A DNA stretch of 33,284 bases, taken from Paraclostridium benzoelyticum (GTDB taxonomy: Bacteria > Bacillota > Clostridia > Peptostreptococcales > Peptostreptococcaceae). The stretch covers positions 1-33,284 of the forward strand of contig NZ_LBBT01000203.1 in assembly GCF_001006285.1 (NCBI RefSeq), read 5' to 3'. A model generated the notes under the pieces. It searched no databases. It was not told the DNA's origin and saw only the letters and a list, made by a program, of their open reading frames with translations. This document shows, piece after piece, positions 1-9,522 of the stretch. The first letter of the stretch is position 1. The number at the start of each line of letters is the position of its first letter. A program made the translations under genes and the position numbers.

Positions 1-10
1 GTGTAAATAT

Positions 11-30
11 AGTATTTAAGATAAAATACT
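11..30. terminator. Weak hairpin upstream of hydE
   Basis: A 7-bp inverted repeat (AGTATTT / AAATACT) with a 6-base loop is followed by a short T-rich stretch. It could be the terminator of a gene left of the window. The stem is all but one pair per arm A/T, so support is weak. Confidence 0.25.
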
Positions 31-88
31 CATTTTAAATATTATGTTTGGATATTGATTTTATAATAATTAAAATTGAGGTGAATTT

Positions 89-1138
89 ATGGATGTTAAA
101 GCGATTATAGAAAAACTATATGAAACTAATGATGCAACAAAAGAAGAATTATTGTACTTATTAGATAATATAGATGATGAATCAAAGAAACTGCTAATGA
201 AAAGAGCTCATGAAACTAGAATGAAATACTATGGAAATAAAGTTTACATGAGAGGTCTTATAGAGCTAACAAGCTTCTGTCAAAAAGATTGTCTATACTG
301 TGGATTAAGAAGACACAATAAGGAAGCGCAAAGATATAGATTAAACTTAGATGAAGTGCTTGAATGTGTGCGAAAAGGTGATAAATTAGGATATAAAACC
401 TTTGTATTACAAGGTGGAGAAGATGCATATTTCACAGATGAAAAAATTATAGAAATTATTAAGGCTATAAAAAGTGAATTTCCACATAATGCAATAACTT
501 TATCATTAGGAGAAAGAAGCTATGAATCGTATAAAAAACTATATGATGCAGGAGCTGATAGATACCTATTAAGACATGAAAGTGCTAGTAAAGATCTATA
601 TGAAAGCATACATCCAGGAGAACCTTTTGAAAAACGTAGAAATTGTTTGAAGAATTTAAAGGAAATAGGGTATCAATCTGGTGCAGGATTTATGGTTGGA
701 ATTCCAAATCAGACTAATTCTGATTTAGTTAATGACTTGAGATTTGTAAAGGAATTTGAACCGGCAATGTGTGGAATAGGCCCTTTCATACCACATAAAG
801 ACACGCCTCTTAAAGATTATGAACATGGAAGTTTAGAAACAACAGTTATATGTTTAAGCATAGTAAGGTTATTACTGCCAAGCGTGCTATTACCAGCAAC
901 TACTGCTCTTTCTAGCATTGATAAACATGGTAGAGAAGAAGGACTAAAGGCTGGGGGAAATGTAATAATGCCGAATTTATCTCCTATGTCTGTAAGGGAA
1001 AAATATTCTTTATATGACAATAAAGCATATATATTAGATGAAGATGCAGAGTATAGAGTTATGATAGAAAATAAGATAAAAGAAGCAGGATTTGAGGTAG
1101 AAGTAAGTAGAGGAGATAATCCTGAATTTATTAAATAA
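89..1138 (+). CDS. hydE: [FeFe]-hydrogenase H-cluster maturase HydE (radical SAM)
   Basis: Radical SAM enzyme of H-cluster assembly. In the family it acts on the cysteine-bound Fe(CO)2CN synthon made by HydG, on the way to the 2Fe subcluster. The radical-SAM CxxxCxxC motif is C64, C68, C71 (CQKDCLYCGLRR), followed by a BATS-type C-terminal half. The 349-aa length is normal for HydE. The ATG has a good SD (GAGGTG) 7 bases upstream. A TATAAT lies at 62-67 but I see no clear -35. It is first in a tight hydE-hydG-hydF cluster (16-base gap to hydG), so all dedicated H-cluster maturases are together. The hydrogenase itself is not in the window. BioB and PylB are related families, but the gene context settles the call. 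Confidence 0.95.
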   Translation: MDVKAIIEKLYETNDATKEELLYLLDNIDDESKKLLMKRAHETRMKYYGNKVYMRGLIELTSFCQKDCLYCGLRRHNKEAQRYRLNLDEVLECVRKGDKLGYKTFVLQGGEDAYFTDEKIIEIIKAIKSEFPHNAITLSLGERSYESYKKLYDAGADRYLLRHESASKDLYESIHPGEPFEKRRNCLKNLKEIGYQSGAGFMVGIPNQTNSDLVNDLRFVKEFEPAMCGIGPFIPHKDTPLKDYEHGSLETTVICLSIVRLLLPSVLLPATTALSSIDKHGREEGLKAGGNVIMPNLSPMSVREKYSLYDNKAYILDEDAEYRVMIENKIKEAGFEVEVSRGDNPEFIK

Positions 1139-1154
1139 TAAAGGAGATTGTATT

Positions 1155-2531
1155 ATGTTTATAAATCATGAAGAAATATATAATATATTAGAAGAAACTA
1201 AAAATCCATCAAATGAAGAAATTAAAGAAGTTTTGAATAGAGCAAAAAAAAGAGAAGGGTTATCATATAAAGATATAGCTATTTTATTACAAGCAGAAGA
1301 TGAAAAAGATTTATCAGAAATATATTCTTTAGCAGGTGAGATAAAAAGAGATATATATGGTAAAAGAATAGTTGTATTTGCGCCTCTTTATGTAAGTGAT
1401 TACTGTGTAAACAACTGTGTTTACTGTGGATATAGAAGAGACAATGAATTCTGTAGAAGAAGATTAACTATGGAAGAAGTTGCAGAAGAAGTTAAAATTC
1501 TAGAACAAATGGGACACAAAAGATTGGCACTTGAATTAGGTGAAGATCCAGTAAATGCTCCTATTGATTATGTTTTGGAATGCTTAGATACTATATATAA
1601 AACTCAAAATGCAAATGGGGAAATAAGAAGAGTTAATGTAAATATAGCAGCTACAACTGTAGAAAATTATAAAGCATTACATGAAAAAGGAATAGGAACA
1701 TATATATTATTCCAAGAAACATATCATAAGCCAACTTATGATAATATGCACCCGAAATCATTAAAGGGAGATTATAACTATCATTTAACTTCATTTGATA
1801 GAGCTATGGAAGCTGGAATTGATGATGTAGGAGCAGGGGTACTATTTGGACTAGCAGATCCAAGATTTGAAGTCTTAGCACTTATGATGCATAATGCTCA
1901 CTTAGAAGAAAAATTTGGAGTTGGGTTCCACACTATATCAGTACCAAGACTTCAAGAAGCAACAGGAGTTACCCTTGAAAATTATCCAAACTTATTAGAT
2001 GATAATATGTTTAAAAAGATTGTTGCAATACTTAGAATAGCTGTACCATTTACAGGTCTTATATTATCAACTAGAGAAACAGCAGATATGAGAAAAGAAT
2101 TATTACGTTATGGAGTTAGTCAAATTTCAGCAGGATCATCAACTGGAGTTGGAGGATATAAGGATAGAGAAGAAGGAAAAGAAAGTAAACAATTTAAAAC
2201 AAATGATGAGAGAAGTCCAATAGAAATATTAAAAGAACTTTTAAGTGATGGATACATACCAAGTTACTGTACTGCTTGTTATAGAAAGGGAAGAACTGGA
2301 GATAGATTTATGCAACTTGCTAAATCAGGAAATATTAAATATGTTTGTGAGCCTAATGCATTAATGACATTACTTGAATTTACTTTGGATTATGGAGATA
2401 AAGAACTATATGAAAAAGCACAAGAAATTATAAGTACAGAAGTAGAAACAATTGAAAGAGACGATATAAAAGAAAGAACTAAAGCAAGTATGGAAAAAAT
2501 GAAAAAAGGTGAAAGAGATTTCTACTTATAG
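1155..2531 (+). CDS. hydG: [FeFe]-hydrogenase H-cluster maturase HydG (tyrosine lyase, radical SAM)
   Basis: HydG splits tyrosine to p-cresol and dehydroglycine and yields the CO and CN ligands of the H-cluster on an Fe-cysteine synthon. The SAM-cluster motif is C84, C88, C91 (CVNNCVYCGYRR). The C-terminal auxiliary-cluster motif, CTACYRKGRTGDRFM followed about 20 residues later by another Cys (KYVCEPN), separates HydG from the related thiamine enzyme ThiH. Length is 458 aa, typical. SD AAGGAG lies about 8 bases before the ATG. It sits between hydE and hydF with only 9 bases to hydF, so the three genes are probably co-transcribed. Confidence 0.96.
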   Translation: MFINHEEIYNILEETKNPSNEEIKEVLNRAKKREGLSYKDIAILLQAEDEKDLSEIYSLAGEIKRDIYGKRIVVFAPLYVSDYCVNNCVYCGYRRDNEFCRRRLTMEEVAEEVKILEQMGHKRLALELGEDPVNAPIDYVLECLDTIYKTQNANGEIRRVNVNIAATTVENYKALHEKGIGTYILFQETYHKPTYDNMHPKSLKGDYNYHLTSFDRAMEAGIDDVGAGVLFGLADPRFEVLALMMHNAHLEEKFGVGFHTISVPRLQEATGVTLENYPNLLDDNMFKKIVAILRIAVPFTGLILSTRETADMRKELLRYGVSQISAGSSTGVGGYKDREEGKESKQFKTNDERSPIEILKELLSDGYIPSYCTACYRKGRTGDRFMQLAKSGNIKYVCEPNALMTLLEFTLDYGDKELYEKAQEIISTEVETIERDDIKERTKASMEKMKKGERDFYL

Positions 2532-2540
2532 GAGGTATAT

Positions 2541-3728
2541 ATGAACACTACTCCAAATTCAAATAGAAAACATATAGGAATATACGGAAACACTAATAGT
2601 GGAAAATCTTCGCTTATGAATAAAATTTTAGGTCAGGATGTATCACTAGTATCTAGTGTAGAAGGAACAACTACAGATCCAGTTCAAAAAGCTATGGAAC
2701 TAATACCATTTGGACCTATACTTTTAATAGATACAGCAGGCCTTGAAGATAAAAGTGAACTTGGATCAGTTAGAATAAAAAAAAGCTATGAATATTTAAA
2801 AAGATTAGATTTTGCTATATATGTAGTAGATGGAAAGAATATAGACTTTGATACTTATAAAGTTTGGAAAAAAGAAGCTAATAAATATAATGTAAAACAT
2901 ATAGTTGTCGCAAATAAGATAGATTTATTAACTGAAGAAGAATTAAGCAGTATTAAAAAACTATTCAATGATGTTACTTTAACTTCTATAAAAGATAATA
3001 AAGGAATAGAAATTTTAAAAGAAGAACTTATAAAAAATCTAGAACAAGAGGAAGAGGATAAACCTATAGTTGGAGACTTACTTCCATATGGATCAAAAGT
3101 AGTTTTAGTAGTACCTATAGATTCTGAGGCTCCAAAAGGAAGAATAATTCTGCCTCAAGTTCAAGTTATAAGAGACTGTTTGGATCATGGGATAAAAACT
3201 TACGTAGTAAGAGATACTGAACTAAATGATGCTATTCATGAGTTGCAGGATATAGACCTTGTTATAACAGACTCTCAAGCTTTTAAAGAGGTTGAAAGTA
3301 TAATTCCTAAAGAAATGAACTTAACTAGCTTTTCGATATTGTTTGCAAGACAAAAAGGTGAGTTTAGTGATTTTTTAGAAGGAACTAAAAAATTAGATAA
3401 TTTAAAACCAAATGATAAAGTTCTTATATGTGAAAGTTGTACACATAATGTATCTCATGAAGATATAGGAAGAGTAAAAATACCTAAAATGCTTAAAAAA
3501 ATAGCTGGCGGAGATATTAATATAGAATATAAAGTTGGATATGATTTTGATGAAAGTATAGAAGAGTATGATTTAATAATTCATTGTGGAGCATGTATGG
3601 TAAATAGGAAGAGTGTAATAAATAAAATAAATACTTGTAAAGAAAAAAATATACCTATAACTAATTATGGTATGGTTATAGCTTATTTTACCGGGATATT
3701 AGATAGGTCTGTAAGTATATTTAAATAA
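2541..3728 (+). CDS. hydF: [FeFe]-hydrogenase maturation GTPase/scaffold HydF
   Basis: HydF is the GTPase and scaffold on which the 2Fe subcluster is completed and handed to apo-hydrogenase. The N-terminal Era/TrmE-like GTPase domain has the P-loop GNTNSGKSS (residues 16-24), the Walker B DTAG and the NKID specificity motif. The C-terminal part has the family's cluster-binding signature: CTHN, then about 50 residues later HCGACM. Length is 395 aa, normal. A strong SD (AGGAGG) overlaps the end of hydG. It is the last gene of hydEGF and is followed directly by a strong terminator. Confidence 0.95.
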   Translation: MNTTPNSNRKHIGIYGNTNSGKSSLMNKILGQDVSLVSSVEGTTTDPVQKAMELIPFGPILLIDTAGLEDKSELGSVRIKKSYEYLKRLDFAIYVVDGKNIDFDTYKVWKKEANKYNVKHIVVANKIDLLTEEELSSIKKLFNDVTLTSIKDNKGIEILKEELIKNLEQEEEDKPIVGDLLPYGSKVVLVVPIDSEAPKGRIILPQVQVIRDCLDHGIKTYVVRDTELNDAIHELQDIDLVITDSQAFKEVESIIPKEMNLTSFSILFARQKGEFSDFLEGTKKLDNLKPNDKVLICESCTHNVSHEDIGRVKIPKMLKKIAGGDINIEYKVGYDFDESIEEYDLIIHCGACMVNRKSVINKINTCKEKNIPITNYGMVIAYFTGILDRSVSIFK

Positions 3729-3770
3729 AAAAATGGTGAGCTTATATAAAATAATGCTCACCATTTTTTA
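3729..3770. terminator. Bidirectional terminator, hydF / SGR gene
   Basis: A perfect 9-bp stem ATGGTGAGC (3733-3741) / GCTCACCAT (3756-3764) is flanked by an A-run on the left and TTTTTT on the right, so it can end both convergent genes. The right flank (3761-3777) is repeated exactly, in inverse orientation, at 25739-25755. Confidence 0.85.
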
Positions 3771-3782
3771 CGCTTAAATATA

Positions 3783-4238
3783 TTAATCTTGTATATATTG
3801 TCTGATTACACCATAAGAAACTATTTTGTTAAAATCTGGCTGTGTAGATATAAACCTAACAAATATAGGTGTATTTTTTAGTATTGGCCTACTATTTAAA
3901 AATTCAATATCTCCATTTACAATTGAACTAATTGTTATAGGCATTTTAGCTAAAAATTCCTCATATCTTTCTTTTGCCATATCATATGGATATTCACCAA
4001 CAAAGGCAAACAAGTTCAGTTGATATATATCCTGAACGAACCAAAACCATTGACCATAAATTATATCTGTACTTATTGTACTGAGTTCTAAATCTTCAAA
4101 TTCAGGACCTATAATTAAATCAATAATACTAGAATCATCATTATGTTCAACAGTATACTTCCTAAACCTAACAGGTTCAGTGCTCGTATAAGGTTCTCTT
4201 ATTATAACATTAACCTTTGCAGAATTAAAATCAACCAT
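3783..4238 (-). CDS. Staygreen (SGR) family protein, possible Mg-dechelatase fold
   Basis: 151 aa, no signal peptide or membrane segment. I recognise the staygreen pattern. The N-terminal FNSAKVNV...RKYTVEHND corresponds to the plant F-P-x-K-L-x-V...RRYTLTHSD block. The C-terminal PITISSIVNGDIEFLNSRP, NTPIFVRF and PDFNK correspond to the LPVVLxAxVxGD, VWVYF and P.FNK blocks. Plant SGR removes Mg from chlorophyll; bacterial relatives exist in organisms without chlorophyll, with unknown natural substrates. The catalytic residue cannot be assigned confidently here. I chose the ATG at 4238 over a GTG at 4247 because the SD (AGGA) is 10 bases from the ATG but only 1 base from the GTG. It is divergent from cspBA and convergent with hydF. 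The family call comes from motif memory, not an alignment. Confidence 0.68.
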   Translation of the reverse strand: MVDFNSAKVNVIIREPYTSTEPVRFRKYTVEHNDDSSIIDLIIGPEFEDLELSTISTDIIYGQWFWFVQDIYQLNLFAFVGEYPYDMAKERYEEFLAKMPITISSIVNGDIEFLNSRPILKNTPIFVRFISTQPDFNKIVSYGVIRQYIQD

Positions 4239-4352
4239 TAAAATCACATCCTAAAATATTTATGTAATTTATTATATTTATAAAGATAAAAAGTGTGATA
4301 AAAGTACAAAATTATAATGAATATTTAAGTGGGAAATTAAAATTTGTATATT

Positions 4353-4379
4353 CATAATTAAGAATAATATACATACATA
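4353..4379 (+). promoter_or_regulatory. Candidate sporulation-sigma promoter of cspBA
   Basis: CATACATA (4372-4379) resembles the -10 of SigE/SigG-type promoters, with CATA at 4353-4356 as a possible -35 (15-base spacer). This fits a spore gene, but the region is very AT-rich and the match is short. No good SigA promoter is seen nearby. Confidence 0.3.
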
Positions 4380-4445
4380 GATAAGGGTAAGTAATATATT
4401 AGTAGTAAATAGAAAAATTTATAATATGGGTTAGGGGGGATTAAT

Positions 4446-7400
4446 ATAGAATATGAAGTTATAGTTAAATATAACTCAGATGTAAAAAGATTAGAAAATG
4501 AATTAAATATATTTGTAGAAATTTTAAGTCCCACATACGCTATAATAACATCAACTAGCCAAGTAGATTTAGAGAGATTAATTGATTATCCTGAAATTGA
4601 ATATGTAGAAAGACCATTTATATTAGAAACACAAGATATCCAAAGCTTTTCAAGTACAGGAATAACATCATTTAAAAGGAATACAAGTTTGAATGGAGAA
4701 GGTACGATTTTAGGAATTATAGATTCTGGAATAGATCACACTCTTCCAATATTTAAATTTGAGGATGGAACATCAAAAATATTATACTATTGGGATCAGT
4801 CTATCGATGGAAATCCTCCAGAAGGGTTTAATCATGGAACAGTGTACACAAATGAAAATATAAATGAAGCTATAGTTCAAACCACTAGTTTACATGGGAC
4901 TCATGTTGCAAGCATTGCAGCAAGTATTGCTAATAAAGCTAATATAATAGCTGTTAGAGTTGGGAGAAGACAAGTAGATACATTTTCAAAGAGTACTGAA
5001 TTTATGAGAGCTATAAAATTTATACTAGATAAAGCTTTAGACTTAAAAATGCCAGTTGCTATTAATATTAGTTATGGAAGTAATGAAGGATCCCATAGGG
5101 GATTATCTTTATTTGAAAGATATATTGATGATATGAGTTTGTTTTGGAAAAATAATATAGTTGTAGCTGCAGGAAACAATGCGTCAAAAGGAAGTCATAA
5201 GCGTATTACATTGAGAAATGGAGTAACACAAGAAGTTGAACTTGTTGTAGGTGCAAATGAAAAAATTTTAAATTTAAATATCTGGCCAAATTATGCGGAC
5301 GAATTTTCAGTGTTATTAAGAAATCCATCAAATAGAAATACACAGGAACTTTCACGACAAAATCCTAATATAAATAATAGATTAGGTACGACTACTATAA
5401 ATGGAGTATTTTATGAAGTACCTCCATATTCTTTACTTAGAAGAGTAACGATACAAATGAGTTCATTAACTCAAATTACACCAGGTATATGGACTTTAGT
5501 TTTTACACCAAAAGATATAATAGAAGGAACAATAGATATATATTTGCCTACAGCTGAAGGATTATCAAAAGATACTAGGTTTTTAGAACCTAGTGAAATT
5601 TTAACTGTAACTGTTCCAGGAACTGCAAATCAAGTTATAACTGTAGGTAGCTTTAATTCAAGGACGGATGACAGGTCATCCTTTTCTGGGGAGGGAGACT
5701 TTGAAAATGGAGTGTATAAACCAGATTTATTAGCTCCAGGAGAAGATATAATATCATTTTTACCAGGAGGAACATTAGGAGCATTAACAGGCACTAGTAT
5801 GGCAACTCCACATGTAACAGGAGTATGTTCTCTTTTAATGCAATGGGGTATAGTTGAAGGTAATGATCCGTTTTTATATTCTCAAAAAACTAAAGCAATG
5901 TTAAATCAAAGTGCAAAAAGAAGTAATAATAGAGTATATCCAAATTCGTCATATGGATATGGACTTTTAAATTTAAATAATTTGAATCTAGAATATCTAT
6001 CAAGAAACTTAGATGAAAATGGAAATTATAGACTTGAAAATAATGTATCAGAAGCTATATTAGTTGACCATGATAAAAATTTTCCTGAAGAATTAGTTAA
6101 TTTTCTATATCCATTTAACTCTATTAGGTTAAGTGAAAATTATACTCTTATGTTTTTTGATACTTTAAGAAGAGAATACATAGAGGATATATTAAAACTG
6201 AATTCTGTTTTTATAATAGAAAATGTAGTGCCTATAACACCATTAGGAGAAATAACAAGGGGAATAGAAGATGGAGTTATAGCTAAGGAAGATATAGGTG
6301 TTAATTTTTTTAAAACAAACCCAAATTTAACCTTACTTGGTTCAGGCACTTTAATTGCAATAATAGATACAGGGATAGATTATTTGCACCAAGATTTTAT
6401 TTATCCAGATGGCACAAGCAAAATATTATATTTATGGGACCAAAGTAAAGATGGAAATCCTCCAAATGGATTTTTTATAGGAACGGAGTATACTAGAGAA
6501 GATATTAACAAAGCTATAAGTGAAAATGATGCTAGTCTTTCAGAAGATGAAGAAGGTCATGGAACTATGATTAGTGGGATATGTGCAGGGCTTGGAAGTA
6601 TAAATAGAGAATACGAAGGTGTTGCCCCAGAAGCAGAGCTTATAGTTGTTAAATTAGCGAAAGTTAGTGGATTTTATACAAGTGCTATGATGGAAACGGC
6701 AATATCATATGTATATGATATTGTAAGTAGATTACAGCGTCCAACTATAATTAATATATCTATGGGAAGTAATTTATTAGCAGGATATGCAAGCAATACA
6801 AATGATAAAAAAACATACTTTACGAATGGATTATCAATTGTAGCTGCTGCAGGCAATGAAGGTAATACGCAGACACACATTTCAGGGAATATTAATAGAG
6901 CAGGAGAGGTAGTAGATGTAGAACTTGAAATTATAGAAGAGGAAGAAAATCTTGTAGTAGAAGTCTGGATGAGTAGACCTGATAGGATAAATTTACTAAT
7001 AATAACTCCAAGTGGAGAGGAAAGCAAAGTACTTGATCTATCAAATTATGATGAAGTAAAAGGAATATTTGACTTAGAAAATACAGAGTATATCATAAGG
7101 TACTCTTACCCAACTAGTTACTCAGGGCAAGAACATACTACTGTAATATTAAAAAATGCTAAAAGGGGTATTTGGAAGTTGAGACTAGAGGGGGCATATA
7201 TATCTGAGGGAATATACAATATATATTTGCCTAATAGAGTTTTCTTAAATCCCGGAACTAAATTTAAAGAATCAAATCCTGCTTATACTATAAACTATTT
7301 GGCTGTTAGAGAAGATGTCATAACTATAGGCACATATGACTCTATAAATAAAAGTGTATGGCCAGCATCATCAAGAGGACCAAATATAATTGGAGGAATG

Positions 7401-7688
7401 AAACCGGATGTAATAGCTCCTGGCGTTAATATAATAGGACCTTATCCTAAAAATAATTACGCCACTGTAACGGGAAGTTCTGCAGCAGGAGCACATGCAT
7501 CAGGGGTTATAGCGTTATATTATCAATATGTTATGGTAGAAGATTACTATAGAAATAGAGGTTTTATGCAAAAGGCTAGAACATATATGCAAGGTGGCGC
7601 AACTAGGATTAAAGGGATTGAATATCCAAATAATACATCTGGATATGGAAGTTTAGACTTTAGAGGTATGTTTGACCAATTAAAGTAG
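4446..7688 (+). CDS. cspBA: Fused germination protease CspBA (subtilisin-like, two protease domains)
   Basis: CspB cleaves the spore cortex hydrolase precursor pro-SleC during germination; CspA controls CspC incorporation into spores in C. difficile. Reading from an ATA at 4446 gives about 1080 aa: prodomain (1 to about 63, ending LETQ-D, the family autocleavage region), CspB domain with D93, H150 (HGTHV) and S451 (GTSMATPH), then CspA domain with D641, H705 (GHGT) and S1012 (GSSAAGAH) and the oxyanion Asn (AAGNEGN). There is no ATG, GTG or TTG between the in-frame stop at 4422 and the TTG at 4689, which would remove the prodomain. The SD AGGGGGG (4433-4439) sits 6 bases before ATA 4446; an ATT at 4440 is the alternative. 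cspC follows after 16 bases. The fusion is typical of Peptostreptococcaceae. Confidence 0.88.
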   Translation: MEYEVIVKYNSDVKRLENELNIFVEILSPTYAIITSTSQVDLERLIDYPEIEYVERPFILETQDIQSFSSTGITSFKRNTSLNGEGTILGIIDSGIDHTLPIFKFEDGTSKILYYWDQSIDGNPPEGFNHGTVYTNENINEAIVQTTSLHGTHVASIAASIANKANIIAVRVGRRQVDTFSKSTEFMRAIKFILDKALDLKMPVAINISYGSNEGSHRGLSLFERYIDDMSLFWKNNIVVAAGNNASKGSHKRITLRNGVTQEVELVVGANEKILNLNIWPNYADEFSVLLRNPSNRNTQELSRQNPNINNRLGTTTINGVFYEVPPYSLLRRVTIQMSSLTQITPGIWTLVFTPKDIIEGTIDIYLPTAEGLSKDTRFLEPSEILTVTVPGTANQVITVGSFNSRTDDRSSFSGEGDFENGVYKPDLLAPGEDIISFLPGGTLGALTGTSMATPHVTGVCSLLMQWGIVEGNDPFLYSQKTKAMLNQSAKRSNNRVYPNSSYGYGLLNLNNLNLEYLSRNLDENGNYRLENNVSEAILVDHDKNFPEELVNFLYPFNSIRLSENYTLMFFDTLRREYIEDILKLNSVFIIENVVPITPLGEITRGIEDGVIAKEDIGVNFFKTNPNLTLLGSGTLIAIIDTGIDYLHQDFIYPDGTSKILYLWDQSKDGNPPNGFFIGTEYTREDINKAISENDASLSEDEEGHGTMISGICAGLGSINREYEGVAPEAELIVVKLAKVSGFYTSAMMETAISYVYDIVSRLQRPTIINISMGSNLLAGYASNTNDKKTYFTNGLSIVAAAGNEGNTQTHISGNINRAGEVVDVELEIIEEEENLVVEVWMSRPDRINLLIITPSGEESKVLDLSNYDEVKGIFDLENTEYIIRYSYPTSYSGQEHTTVILKNAKRGIWKLRLEGAYISEGIYNIYLPNRVFLNPGTKFKESNPAYTINYLAVREDVITIGTYDSINKSVWPASSRGPNIIGGMKPDVIAPGVNIIGPYPKNNYATVTGSSAAGAHASGVIALYYQYVMVEDYYRNRGFMQKARTYMQGGATRIKGIEYPNNTSGYGSLDFRGMFDQLK

Positions 7689-7704
7689 GAAGGTTGGATA
7701 TATT

Positions 7705-9381
7705 ATGGATGAAAAATCTTATTATCTACTTTATAGTGGAGATATAAAAAAATCATTTGAAGAAAATAATATAGATAAGTATATAATACTAAATGATCAA
7801 CTAGCTGCAATATATGTAAGGAATGATTTTGAACCTGAAACATTAGATAATATTAAAAATGTTGAATGGTGGAGTCCGTCTGATGTTATGAGTTCTCTTA
7901 TAAATATAACTGATAATCTAGATAATGGAGAATCGATAAAAAGTTCTATAGGAGGTGACTATATAGAATCTAATCCTTACTTAAATGTTACAGGAAAAGA
8001 CGTTTTAGTAGCTGTAATAGATTCAGGGGTAGATTACCTACACAAAGATTTAATTGATGAAAATAATAATAGTAAGATATTGTATTTATGGGACCAAGAA
8101 AACGATAGTAACTCCCCCCCTGAAGGAATGATATTTGGGAGTGAGTACACAAGATCAGAAATAAATGAAGCTATAAGAAATCAAGATAGTAGTTTAAGTA
8201 CTGATAATGTAGGAACAGGAACTATTGCTTGTGGAATTATAGCTGGTCAAGGTAATATAAATAGAGAATATAGAGGGATAGCAAGAGGTGCAGATTTATT
8301 AGTTGTTAAGTTAAGAGAATTTAAAGGGGTATATTATGATGATAAAATAAGCTATGCAGTAACAGATTTTTTAGCAGCTTTAACATATGTCTTAAAAATT
8401 GCTCTTAAAGAAAATAAACCATTAATAATAAATTTTACATTAGGAAATATGGCATCTATTAATATAGAAGCATCTATATTACAAACTTATGGAATGTTTG
8501 AAAGATCAGGTATAACTCTAGTTAGTGGAGCAGGAAATGAAGGAAATACGGATATACATTATGAAGGATATATAACCAGTGATAATAATTATATAGACGT
8601 AATTATTCAAAATGGGAATAATAAAAACTTGGAGATTACTATAAGAGGAAGAGGGCCTGACAAATTATTTCTACAGATTATATCTCCATCAGGAGATATA
8701 AGTCAGGTTATAAGATACGCACCTGACGATAGAATATATCGTGGCCGATTTTATATAGAAAAAACAACATACACAGTTTTAAATACATTTCCATGGCTTA
8801 AAGGAGGAGATCAAATTATAAGAATAAATCTTTATGATATAAAACCTGGTATTTGGACCTTAAGAATAAGTCCAGAATTTATAATACATGGAGATTTTAA
8901 TGTGTACCTTCCAAATAAAGCTATTATATCACCAGGTACTAGATTTGTAGATTCTACATCAAAGGCTACGATAACTTTCATGGGATTAGCAACTCCAGTA
9001 ATAACAATAGGTGCATATAGTGATAAGACAAATAGTTTATGGATTGGATCATCAAAAGGAAATTTAGATGGACACAAGATAAGACCAGATATAGTAGCAC
9101 CAGGAGTTGATATAATATCAACATATATAAATGATTCTTATAATACTGCTACTGGAACAGGTGTAAGTAGTTCTATAGTATGTGGATCATTGGCACTTAT
9201 AATACAGTATCTTCAAGAAGAAAGTAGAGTTTCAAAACTTTCTCTTTTTACAGAGCCTTTAAGAACTTATTTAATGCTTGGAGCAACTAGACAAGAAATT
9301 TATACATATCCAAATATTTTTCAAGGGTATGGTATATTTGATTTAAGAAATACATTTAGGCAAATAGCTAAAAACTTATAA
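7705..9381 (+). CDS. cspC: Germination pseudoprotease CspC (bile-acid/co-germinant signalling)
   Basis: 558-aa subtilisin-like protein. In C. difficile, CspC acts with CspA upstream of CspB to link germinant sensing to SleC activation. It has a short prodomain region (1 to about 90), then the protease fold. The catalytic Asp is kept (D106, AVIDSGVD). His is replaced by Thr (T171, NVGTGT) and Ser by Gly (G486, TGTGVSSS), as in C. difficile CspC, so it should be inactive and unprocessed. Asn of the oxyanion hole (GAGNEGN) remains. The ATG has SD AGGAAGG 6-9 bases upstream and lies 16 bases after cspBA, so the two are one operon ending at the terminator right after the stop. Which germinant this version answers to cannot be read from the sequence. 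Confidence 0.93.
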   Translation: MDEKSYYLLYSGDIKKSFEENNIDKYIILNDQLAAIYVRNDFEPETLDNIKNVEWWSPSDVMSSLINITDNLDNGESIKSSIGGDYIESNPYLNVTGKDVLVAVIDSGVDYLHKDLIDENNNSKILYLWDQENDSNSPPEGMIFGSEYTRSEINEAIRNQDSSLSTDNVGTGTIACGIIAGQGNINREYRGIARGADLLVVKLREFKGVYYDDKISYAVTDFLAALTYVLKIALKENKPLIINFTLGNMASINIEASILQTYGMFERSGITLVSGAGNEGNTDIHYEGYITSDNNYIDVIIQNGNNKNLEITIRGRGPDKLFLQIISPSGDISQVIRYAPDDRIYRGRFYIEKTTYTVLNTFPWLKGGDQIIRINLYDIKPGIWTLRISPEFIIHGDFNVYLPNKAIISPGTRFVDSTSKATITFMGLATPVITIGAYSDKTNSLWIGSSKGNLDGHKIRPDIVAPGVDIISTYINDSYNTATGTGVSSSIVCGSLALIIQYLQEESRVSKLSLFTEPLRTYLMLGATRQEIYTYPNIFQGYGIFDLRNTFRQIAKNL

Positions 9382-9420
9382 AGAAAGGTGTATGCGAATA
9401 AGTGTTCACCTTTCTTATTT
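9381..9420 (+). terminator. Terminator of cspBA-cspC
   Basis: Perfect 10-bp stem AAGAAAGGTG (9381-9390) / CACCTTTCTT (9407-9416), then a T-rich tail. The stem begins at the last base of the cspC stop codon. Confidence 0.85.
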
Positions 9421-9450
9421 TATTATAATAAAATAAAAATAAAAAAACAG

Positions 9451-9480
9451 TGGAAAATGTTATCCTGGATATGTTATAAT
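9451..9480 (+). promoter_or_regulatory. Extended -10 promoter of the TauE/SafE gene
   Basis: TGTTATAAT (9472-9480) is a perfect -10 with a TGn extension. TGGAAA (9451-9456) is a weak -35 with an 18-base spacer. Confidence 0.6.
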
Positions 9481-9522
9481 CTGACAGGTCATAATAAATT
9501 TTTATAAAAAGGGAGAAATAAG

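Noticed and set aside
4689-4700. TTG at 4689 as start of cspBA
   Set aside because: It would cut off a prodomain that is in frame, free of stops and typical of the Csp family, and no SD precedes it.
6674-7027. 117-codon minus-strand frame
   Set aside because: It lies inside the conserved CspA domain and has no SD or recognisable motif.
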